From Solen grandis (taxonomy: Eukaryota; Mollusca; Bivalvia; Adapedonta; Solenidae): a stretch of 64,000 nt of DNA. The stretch is taken from NCBI GenBank assembly GCA_021229015.1, contig CM037783.1:10301324-10365323 (forward strand), read 5' to 3'. A program made the position numbers and the translations under genes. Shown in pieces: positions 54,551-64,000 of the stretch. The notes under the pieces were generated by a model, which was not told the DNA's origin, did not search any database, and saw nothing but the letters and a program-made list of their open reading frames with translations. The first letter of the stretch is position 1. Every line of letters starts with the position of its first letter.

Positions 54551-57514
54551 CGATAACAGGGTCCTGCAGTATAATGAATGGTTAAATACTAGATGTATTT
54601 ATTTACTGTTTCGGATACAAATACAAAAAAAAAATCTGTAAGTATATAGATATTAGTTCATTTTTTTAAATTCAGTTTACTGGTTCATATAGAATCAACT
54701 GTTTTCAAAATGTGCGATAGGTCGGTCCACCAGAAACACAACATGAGGGTTTTTAATTTCGAGAGAAAATAAATAAAAATGTCGTAAGTTCCGTTTACAA
54801 TAAGAAAGTATCAAATTTGTAACGTGTTTGACTCATTAAATCTCAAATTACCCTAACGATGGAGCATTTTTGGTGACATCAGTGATAGGCTTGTGCGCCT
54901 TGTTCATCTATGGGCGATGGAGCAAGGTGGCAACATTAGATTGCAGATCTACATTAGGATTAACTGGGATTCGGCCAAGGACATTGCAGTACCAGCTCGA
55001 TTGGTCTTGACCTATGTGGCCCTTTAATTGCCCTGTAATGGTCAAATCAGGGAGTATATATGTTAATGATGTGTTATATAGAGTCCCTGATCAAACGTTA
55101 CAAGATTTTACAAGGGACTCGAGCCATTTTATATAGCATGTTATATAGAGTCCCTTAAGTCACTCTTGCGTCGGTATTTTTTTTTAGCAATTTCAATTTA
55201 ATTTGGAAATAATTTCTGCAACCATAAAAGAACATCAACATAAAGTTTTAATTTAATTGAATCAATTAACAGCAGTCATTATGCATTGCGTAATCTTTGA
55301 GTATTGGCACATAAACGAAGTAGGGATTGTTTATGTTTCTTACATTTGTATCATGTTTAAGTTTCGGTAGATTACCAATATTATCTGTTGCGAACAATAA
55401 ATGTGAATGAATTCATAACCATTTTTACTGGCTCACCTCAGCACGCGGGTCACTTATTACGGCCACCCTTCGTGCGTCAGTCTATAGTTGATTTGTTACA
55501 CTTAAAATATCAGCTTTGTTTTTCTAGCAATCTTAACAATACTTGTATATTTATAGATACAATATTCATCATATTTCGTAATATGACAACAAAGGCGGGT
55601 AGCAACCTTCATTAAATTCGTCAAGGCGGGGACGTCAGATAATACATCAGGTAGAACAATCCTTGCTCACAGCTTTACGTAGTTGTTGCAGTGATTCTGT
55701 ACATGTTATAGTCACATTTGAATACTTGGTTCCCATGACCGACAAAGTTCGAGCCGCTATTATATGATTACATGTACCAGCAAAAGGCGTGGTGAACGTG
55801 GATCGGACGTGCTCGTGGAAGTGGGCTGATCACTTTCTGTCGACGGCCCTCATTTTCATTAGCGGAGAAAGGCTATCAGCAAACATTTCACAGCAGAGAA
55901 AATCAGATTCTGGTGACTGTGGCTGAATAGATAAAGCAAATGGTAGCTGAACAATTCCATACCATGATCTGTCCTGCTCGGTATATCGGCTCACACCTCA
56001 AAGATGTTGTGGAATTTTTAATTGCCGAAGAATCTGTTGACAGCTGTCATGGCTTTCCATTGCAATTTGTTGTAGCTACATCTGCCATGTTCGATTTTGG
56101 CAGATATCACGGATTAAAGGCCCATTATTCTTCCAAAAGCGAAGTATAATCTTCGGACAGAAATTTAAAGCAAAGATGTAATATGTACATACTCGTTGAT
56201 GACAACATTATTACAATGCAGAAGTAAAAGAAAATCTTTTACTAGAGATCATTTAATTGTTTACAAAAGATTCTGCATTGCATATTCTGCATATCTTTGT
56301 CAAAATCCTGACGTTTTCCATAGACCTTCCGTAGTCTCCGTTAACGAATCGCGAGTACATAAATTGTTGACGTGCGAGATAGCAATTTGTGATTAGGCGA
56401 CGGTTTTTTTTTAATTCAAAATATTTCCGATTGCAAACTGCCTTCGGGAATTCATATGACAATGCATAATGTAAACAATGATCGAGATCGAGTAGTTTGA
56501 CATCCATGCAAATTACTAAATAACATGTTCAATGCGTTTGACTGTTATTTGAACATTATGTAGCATTTGCGTTTGTCAACACTATGTTAATGTATTTGTT
56601 AACTTTTCTGTTTCATTAAAATTGTATCATTTTGAAATATAATTAACCTTTATGGATCTATATGGAGTTATCAGGTTTCCGTTATATATCTTTACATTAT
56701 AGATAGCATCTTCATTCTGATCAAATGAGGACTCACTGTTTATGGCCCTAATATATTAGCTTGATTTCGTTTAGACTGATATCGGGTCTAAAAGTTATCG
56801 GATCTGTGAGTTATGGCCCTCAAATTGTTAAAAATACCAGATACCAGCAGATCCATATAGCTAGTTCGTTAACCGTTTAAACAAGTTTAATTATATATTT
56901 ATATATACTCCAAACGATAACGTCTGGCTAATTTTGAGCAAAGTATTAATCAGTAATGGCATTTAATCGCCAAAAATAGTAAACTTCACCAGTATGCACA
57001 TTGAATTTGGTCATTACAAAGGCCAATTTTCGTAATCCGCATATGCATGTTATGCCGAAAACTAAACTTTCTGATCAATCGGAACACTTTGACTTTTTTA
57101 CCGCGGAAAATCAAAAATGGCGGGTATGACGTCTTTTTATTTAACGATATATTGAATAATGCCCGAGACATTTTATGGGAGCTTCGTATTCGAATTTTAT
57201 ATGTACATACAGTTACTGAAATAACCGTTTTTTTATTAGACAATGAATGTCAGTTATATATATAAATAAAGAGGCTTTTAAGGATAAACATACTGTCGTC
57301 TTCGGCCTAATTTCTGAATTAACGTTATTTAAACAGCTATAATAAAAGAGTGCTCTACTTTAAGACAAAGACACAGATGAATATGGACCGCACTGTACAT
57401 AAGGGGAAACCAGTCATTTCTTAAACAATTTTGTCTGGTCCGTTCATAACCGTTATATGAATAGATTATTAAACGTTTAACTTTAAGAACAAACAAGAAC
57501 TTGAATTAGAAACA
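54551..57514. other. Intergenic, no supported gene
   Basis: GTTATATAGAGTCCCT occurs twice (55073 and 55140) with an inverse AGGGACTC between them. Frames at 55940-56149 and others lack recognisable motifs. Confidence 0.35.
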
Positions 57515-57966
57515 TAACAAGGCAGACGCCTAAGCCTCAGATTAATATTAATGTACAAGGTGGTTGAGGGGTTAGTTCCAGACAGCCAGCATCATATTTT
57601 GTGAAATTCACCAGACCTAAAAGGACAATAAAAACAAAAAAAAATTAATGGCTGCGAAACATCAAATATATATTAGAAAAACACATTTGCAAAAATTCAA
57701 AGGGTCTGGAAATACCATCATCAAACTCTAAACAATATGAAAATTCATTCTTTGTTGACACTGTGATTCACTGGAATCATCTCCCTGATAATATAGTGCA
57801 TGCTGGCTCTGTTGAGGCATTAAAAAAAAAAAGTGCGGAGCTCTCCTTCCGTTGTGTAAAACCCAATATTGGGATCTACAACGATTTTGATTCAGATTCA
57901 AATACTGGGTTTAACACTGCAGAATGGAGAACTCAGCTAATATTGTTGGCAGTTGTTCCAGTTTGA
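57515..57966 (+). mobile_element. LINE reverse-transcriptase C-terminal remnant
   Basis: Broken plus-strand frames give RRLSLRLILMYKVVEGLV, then (after a stop and frame change) NSFFVDTVIHWNHLPDNIV and HAGSVEALKKKSAEL. This is the thumb-to-C-terminal end of a LINE ORF2, in the same order as in intact elements. Decayed. Confidence 0.7.
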
Positions 57967-58579
57967 CAAACTGCTTACCAGCCTCAGCATAATATTGTAA
58001 ATTTGGTATTTTGTTTTAGTCTTCATATCTTTTTAGACCAAACATTTTACAGGTTGACTTTGTGTGAATGTTTGTTCTTTCCCAAAAAATTAGGACATCT
58101 GTTTCACAGACATCTGGCTTGTAATCCAATGTGACCTATATTCAATTACTATAAAGACAGGGTAAACAACTCTCTTGGTCTTCAAAGTACACCAGCTTTG
58201 TTTCGTTGCTGATATTTTCATTACACTTCAACATACATCTTTGAGACTGATGTCAATCGAAATGTAGATAAATTATGTATGTTTTTGTTTGCTAACCATT
58301 ATACCAAAATGTATGTTATTTATTGGCCTTTCGATTGACATAGGTCTCATAGACTTCAGGGATCAGTTTGGGTCAGAAAGTGATTGAGATTTATTGCCCA
58401 TTTGGCATATTTTTATGGGATTTTTTTAAAATATTAGTGAGATTTTTTTCAATAACAACACAAAAATGAAAAGTACTTGAAATCAATCACTGGCTATTTA
58501 ATTTGTGACAGAATGGATAAAGTAAGATGATTTTTGCTTGCCTTAACTGAACCAGATCCTATAAAATGTTAAACTTTTG
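57967..58579. other. Intergenic, no feature
   Basis: No gene recognised between the LINE remnant and the hAT element. Confidence 0.35.
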
Positions 58580-61500
58580 CAGGGCCTCCGCTGCCGATCG
58601 CCAATGGCGCCATTTGCGATTATTTTGAGATTCTGGCGCTAAATTTTGCCAGTTGGCGAAAGTAAGTGGCGCATGCTTTTTGTAGAGCATTGCATATCAA
58701 AAACGCTGGTGTTTACACAGGAAGTATCCCGTTAGAGTATACACAGTAAATCTCATGCTGTGAGAGGAGCCAAAAAAATCGATAATTGAGGGCGGAGTCA
58801 GATTTATGTCACATTATCCAATCGACGTTTGTTTTGCTGCGGAACACTCGGATCGTATCGTTGCGCCTATATGTTTGTTTACATGATTCACGCGCATACT
58901 ACAGATGAATAAGGTGTGAAAACTTGTTGTTTTCGGCAACGAGGATTGATTGCGTAAGTATGTGCAATAAAAGTCCAATTTGTCCATTACATAACACCTT
59001 GTAGCTGTTCTTCTTGAAGTGTACCGATATTCTGGCAAACTAGCGACAATTACGAATCACTTAATGACAAAACAAACACCGACAGATTAAGGTTAAAAAC
59101 ACCGATAGTCTTGTTTACCATCAGACTTGTTAATGAATGTAAGATATTAGTTACGAACGTTGTCTAATTGATGCAAACATTTTTTAATGATGCTTAATTA
59201 AAATATTCCAAAAAAAATAGACAAAGAACGTGAAAAAAAACTTTCAACAACTTTTAAATTACTTTAATTGCCGTCCTGACCATTTCTGTATAAAATGTCT
59301 CGTAAGGTAATGGAAAGTATCAATTGCCATCATGGCAGCAAAGAGGCCTTTAGAAGGGTGTTTCACCCCACCCTCCAAAGTATCTAAATTTCAAAATTCT
59401 CCAGTTAGGAAATTCAAAGATGTTTGGAAACTTGGTCACCCTTGGTTAAGATTTGAACCAAATTCTAATGAAATGTTTTGTGACATTTGTATCAAGGTAC
59501 AAAACTCAAATTCTTTCGTGACTGGTTGCAATGTATTGAAAAAGGAATCTGTCACTAAGCATGCAAAAATCAAAGGTAGGATACAAATGAAAATATGGAA
59601 TTAAATAAATATATATTTTTTAAAGATGTGAGACTAAGAACATATTCTAAAGAAATGATACTTATGTATCTGTGGCATAATTACAAAAGAAAAGTAATGA
59701 TAAAAAATGTTATAAACTGAATGCAGGTAAGTTATTGCTTCATTATCTTTTTTATATATATTTTCAGAACATGAGGAAGCTGCCCAGGCGCTGAAAATGA
59801 GATCTGACATGAAGACCTGCAGAGAGAACTCCTTGGCGAAGAGCGAGTTGGCCATTACAACAGCAATGAAGAATGTGTATTTCGCTGCAGAGGAGGATCT
59901 TGCGAACTGCATGGTTCCAAAGCTGAACCAGTTCCTATTACATCAAGTAAGTATGTATAAAGAAAGTGAAGTGTGCACTTTCTCAATTTCGTAGCTGGTG
60001 CAGTCCATAACAGAGTTTTAAAAAGTTAGTAAGTACATCATACTACAGCCTAGCCAGGATTCGAACCCTACTTTGAATTAAAGAGAATCTTGTTTGCATA
60101 CAGGATGGAATTATCACATAAAATAATTACAAATTAGCCTGATTTTGTAAATTTAAGTTAAAGCTTCAAGTGCTGCTTTTAAAATTCTCATTAGAAATAA
60201 ATAATTTTGTCATGAATAAAGCAGCACTTAAAGCTTATTTTTGAATGTTTTCTTTCTACAGGGTGTGTCACAACTGGCAGATCTGAAGTGCGATGGGCAC
60301 ACAGCATATGAGCACTCCACATCCATTGAGGAATTCCAGAAGTGCATAGCTGGTGTGTTGGAGGATGAACTCATCAACAAAGTTAAGTTCAGTGGAAAAT
60401 TCAGTCTGATGTTTGATGAGAGTACTGATGTATCTGTTCACCAGAACATGATTATGTATATTAGGGTTCTGGAGTCTGATGCCTTTGATTACACTTCTTC
60501 AGGTACATACTTCTTTGGTATAGACTCTTTGGTCAGGGCAAATGCTGAATCTATATTCAGCAAGGTCATTGATATGTTGCAGGTCAAAGGTATTGATGTG
60601 TCAAATCTTTGTGGTGTGAGCACAGATGGTGCTGCGGTCATGTTAGGACACAAGTCTGGTGTTGTGACGAGGTTAAAGAATGAGGTCCCAGGTGTCTTAG
60701 CCACTCATTGCATTGCCCACAGGTTAGCTTTGAGTTGTTGTTCAGGTGCTGATGCAATCCCCTACATGGTTAAAATTCAGGAAATCCTTAACAGTGTTTA
60801 TAAGTACTTTCATTATTCCCCAAAGAACATGGCCATGCTTGAATCAATTCAGTCCTTCACCAAAGGTCAAAGTTCACGGTTTAAGGAAGTGTTTCATACA
60901 CGGTGGCTCAGCTTTGAAGGGTCAGTCTCTGCTATGGTCAGCAACTATGCAAGTTTGATTTCGGTATTCCTTGAGGAGAGTTCAGGAAAGGCACTGAGCC
61001 TCCATAAGTCACTTACCTGCTTCAAGTTTCTGTATGTGGTTCATTTTCTTTGTGATGTTTTAAAGCCCCTGACAATCTTGTCAAAGATGTATCAGAAGCA
61101 GGATCTAGATTTCACAGAAGTTACCCCACTGCTCAGGTCAACCATTGATTCAGTTAATGAATTGCAGGTCAAAAAGAATGGTCAGAGGCTTAGTGAATTT
61201 CTTTCTCAGGTTCCTTTAGAGCCCCAGACTGATGCTGATGGGCTGGTCACTTTTGTTTTTCAAGGTCACACAATAAGGGATAGTTTGAAACAAAGAGATG
61301 AGGCGGTTAAGGTGTGTGACCAGTTTGTTTCTGGTGTTGTCAAAAGTCTCCATGACAGGTTTTCTGATAATGAGGATTGTTCTATTCTCACTTCTCTAAG
61401 CAACTTCTTCAATCCCTCAGTCAGTAAAGCTGCCAAATGCACTGACATTGATGTGGTTAATGATTACCTTGCCACTGTTGGGGTGGAAGGTAGCAGGGAT

Positions 61501-62505
61501 GAACTGTCGTGCTTTTTAAGCTTTGCTCATGCCAGCCATGAAAATGGCAATAAGTCAGTCACCTCCACTAAGGATATGGCCAATCTCGCACTTAGACACA
61601 AGGATGTGTACCCAGCTGCTTCTGAGGCAGCTGGGAGGTTACTCGTGGCCCCGGTTTCCACTGTTGAGTGTGAGAGAGGTTTCAGTAAGCAGAACCTCAT
61701 CAAAACTAATCTCAGAAATTCTCTTGCTGTGTCAAGGCTAAATGACCTCATGATGATTTCCATTAATGGTCCTGGTTTGGTCAATTTTGATTTCGGGGCA
61801 GCATTTAAGAAATGGAAGGCAATGAAGGCTCGGAGAATCTTGATATAAATGGTTGTTTTATGGACTGAAAACAAAGCACCAGACTCTTGTATATAGGAGA
61901 TGACATTTGCAACACTGTTTTGTATATAGATATATATTAATATATGGAGTTTAGTTGTATTGATTATGATGAAGCACATGACAAATGTTGACGTGACATT
62001 TAGTTATGATGAAGAACATGAAAAAATATTTGTGACAATTTGTTTTATGAAGAACATGAAAAAATAAATATTTATGTGACAATTTATTATGATGAAGACA
62101 TGAAAATATGATTTGTTATGATGAAGAAAATAATTTTGTGACCATTTGTTTATGAAAACATGAAAAAATAAATTTTATGTGACATTTTATGTGTTATGTT
62201 TTGATTCACATTTGGAATAAATCATTTCTATGTTCTTTACACTGTATACTTGAATATGAAAATAAACATTACTGTGGATAATGTTTTAATTAAGATCATT
62301 TAGTGGTACAAGAACATAGAACATGATTTATTCCCATTCCCTTTAAATTTACCCATTCACATCATGAGTATTACACCAGTTAACATATTGCAAAGTTTCC
62401 TACTCTGGCTCTAAAGTGGCTCCAAAGTGGCTCCAAAGTGGCTCCAACTTTTCTCAAGTGGCGAAAATGTTGGCGACATGTTAAAAATTTCCAGTGGAGG
62501 CCCTG
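58580..62505 (+). mobile_element. Full-length hAT-type DNA transposon
   Basis: The left end CAGGGCCTCCGCTG and the inverted right end CAGGGCCTCCACTG match at 13 of 14 bases. CTTTTG lies directly outside both ends (58574-58579 and 62506-62511), a 6-base target duplication. Subterminal GTGGCTCCAAA triplets near 62412-62450 and GGCG-rich motifs near the left end resemble hAT subterminal repeats. The transposase frame is unbroken, so the copy inserted recently and may be autonomous. Confidence 0.9.
59332..61848 (+). CDS. hAT-family transposase (ZNF862-like), intact
   Basis: Three exons, 59332-59575, 59768-59946 and 60262-61848, with GT-AG borders and phases 1 and 0, give 669 residues without a break. 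The N-terminus has a short BED/TTF-like zinc finger (C50-x2-C53, with His77 and His83 as likely ligands). The RNase H-like core shows the first acidic residue in LMFDESTD (about D193) and the second in GVSTDGAAVMLG (about D263). The C-terminal dimerisation region has APVSTVECERGFSKQNLIKT and SRLNDLMMI, typical of hAT transposases and of the animal proteins annotated 'zinc finger protein 862-like'. It cuts and pastes elements with matching ends. It sits inside its own terminal repeats, so it is a transposon gene, not evidently a domesticated host gene. Confidence 0.93.
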
Positions 62506-63237
62506 CTTTTGTATAAATATTAAATGTGTATTAATTAGATTTTTCACAATAGATATTTCTCAATTTTCTGCAGAATTTTCTTTTAAAACACAATGATGAG
62601 GTCTTTCATTATAATGTCTAATTATCAATGTAAGTTTATCTCTTTTTTTTTATTGATCTGATAATTTTTTATTGAAAAATATGCTTATATCAATGGAATT
62701 ACCCCACCCACCTATATTCATTACGATCATAAATAATATGAGTACAAAGTCAACATGAATTCCAAATATTCTGTATTTATGTATGCTTATTTTAAACATG
62801 CACGTTTTCAAACATTTCTGAAACTTTTTGAGTGTTTTTTATTGCTGTAAACCTAATCTATCAGTGCTTTTTTACATGATTTTCCTTCAGTCAGTTTTTC
62901 TTTCATCTGCAAATGACTTATCTGAAGATGTGCGAGTGTTGGTATTGGGTTGAAAAAACTTCAATGTACAAGGCTTAGTCATTTATCGGTTGACTGACTG
63001 GGACATGTTTTCCGCTTCATCATATTTTGAAATCAAAGATTGCAGAATGTGTGGTTTAGATAAATAATCAACATTGTTTATTTTCCCCAAGAAGTAGTAG
63101 ACACAGTAGACAATAATACTTCCCACATAAATTAAGTGGAATTAATTAAAATGCCTAACCAAAATACCTGCAAAAATTCCACAAAATCGGCTGTGAGTTG
63201 ATGTTGAATAGTCAGCTGATAGTTACATGGCTTGACA
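62506..63237. other. Intergenic or 5' region of the right-edge gene
   Basis: No feature recognised. It may hold the promoter of the gene starting at 63238. Confidence 0.3.
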
Positions 63238-63756
63238 ATGGCTTGTGTGTATCACATGAAACACACACAGTTGGACCCATCAGCAAAATCAAAGGATGCT
63301 GTGAAGGCGAAAATAGAAATTTTGTCGACAAAGGCAGGCAGGGCACAGATCAAAGGCGGTAGGGCTAGATAGGACACTCTTTGTTTTTTATATTTTTCAC
63401 CTTCCTTGACAGATGCAAACTTTTATTCCATTTGATGATTTCTGGTGCGATTTTAATGAAAAATATGCGAGAATATTGCAATATTTCGGCCCAAAATGAT
63501 CCCTGGATGTACGTTGAAGTGTAACGAAAATATTGGCAATGAAACAAACTCAGTATAGTTTGCCGACCAAGGGAGTTGTTTACCTTGTCTCTATAAGTAT
63601 ATAAATATAGGTCAAATTGGATTACGAGCCAGATGCATGTGATCATGTGTTTCAAGTGCAATTTTTTATTGTTTCTGTTTTTAGGTATGACATTAATGAA
63701 AAACAGACTTGACGAGTATAAATGTGATGCTTTTGATGTGATTCACTTCAAACTTG
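63238..63756 (+). CDS. First two exons of an unrecognised gene (partial)
   Basis: Exon 63238-63358 opens with ATG (MACVYHMKHTQLDPSAKS) and is lysine-rich, with amphipathic character (KDAVKAKIEILSTKAGRAQI). It ends phase 1 at GGCG|GTAGGG. Exon 63685-63756 has a clear acceptor (TTTCTGTTTTTAG), encodes MTLMKNRLDEYKCDAFDVIH, and ends phase 1 at CTTG|GTGAGT. The two join in frame to 64 residues. Both donors and the acceptor are good and the codons look natural. I do not recognise the family; the rest lies beyond the window. The first exon could also be internal, with the ATG fortuitous. Confidence 0.5.
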
Positions 63757-64000
63757 GTGAGTAGGTAACAGATTTGTCAATATGCAGTATTCAGTCTTAA
63801 TTTTACACACAAAAAAATGTTTAATTAATGGAAATAGAGGTTTGTTGCCTGAGACAGTAACCACACATTTATATGGTCTCTTAGCTTGTCTAAATGTCTG
63901 AATCATTACAACCCTGAAGTTTGGGAATAAAAATATTTTCTTCATATTTTCCTCTCTTTTTCCTCTATCAAAGGGCAGCACCACCATAAATTTAGTTTAC
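63757..64000. other. Intron of the right-edge gene
   Basis: Sequence after donor GGTGAGTAGG; no further exon before the window ends. Confidence 0.4.

Noticed and set aside
55940..56149. Open frame MVAEQFHTMICPARY...
   Set aside because: Reads somewhat like protein but I see no matching acceptor/donor pair or family; left unannotated.
59332..61848. Domesticated host gene of the ZNF862 type
   Set aside because: The coding region lies between matching terminal inverted repeats and short target duplications, so a mobile copy is the simpler reading.

Overview
The window looks like nuclear DNA of a bivalve mollusc. It is AT-rich and intron-rich, with GT-AG splice sites. It is packed with short transposable elements carrying tandem cores of about 165 bp, ACGG/ACGC microsatellites and a terminal hairpin, an architecture known from the bivalve 'pearl' family. 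A species cannot be named from the sequence alone. Three genes can be read exon by exon with matching intron phases.

Layout. Positions 1-2189 (+) hold the last four exons of an annexin whose start lies left of the window. Positions 10210-49875 (-) hold a complete coding set of nine exons for the zinc-finger transcription factor HINFP (histone H4 transcription factor). Its 22.5 kb intron 4 contains a complete five-exon short-chain dehydrogenase gene on the opposite strand (32397-35541, closest to HSD17B2 and other SDR9C enzymes) and a solitary exon-like segment of unknown identity (26636-26943, -). Positions 58580-62505 hold a full-length hAT-type DNA transposon with terminal inverted repeats, a short target duplication and an unbroken three-exon transposase. 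At the right edge, two phase-compatible exons (63238-63358 and 63685-63756, +) start an unrecognised gene that leaves the window.

The rest is mostly repeats: eight same-orientation copies of a roughly 230 bp TTAA-flanked (piggyBac-type) MITE; several pearl/Helitron-like arrays, three of them inserted into one older element at 41175-46119, which also holds a 100-N assembly gap; pogo-like and mariner-like non-autonomous elements; a hAT-type MITE; two LINE 3' remnants; and a short interstitial telomere-like tract.

The most unusual structures are these. (1) An 86 bp minisatellite next to HINFP exon 7 was made from the 3' half of that exon plus its own splice donor, so a zinc-finger half-exon with a donor site is repeated about seven more times. 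(2) An 880 bp near-palindrome at 51540-52419 has arms of about 236 bp that are roughly 95% identical, and a core with two CACGTG sites. (3) There is a +1 frame disruption in the last HINFP exon. (4) MITE copies sit in repeats whose own paralogous units preserve the empty target site. The genes show no operon-like logic; the physical link is the nesting of the dehydrogenase, the MITEs and the arrays inside HINFP introns.
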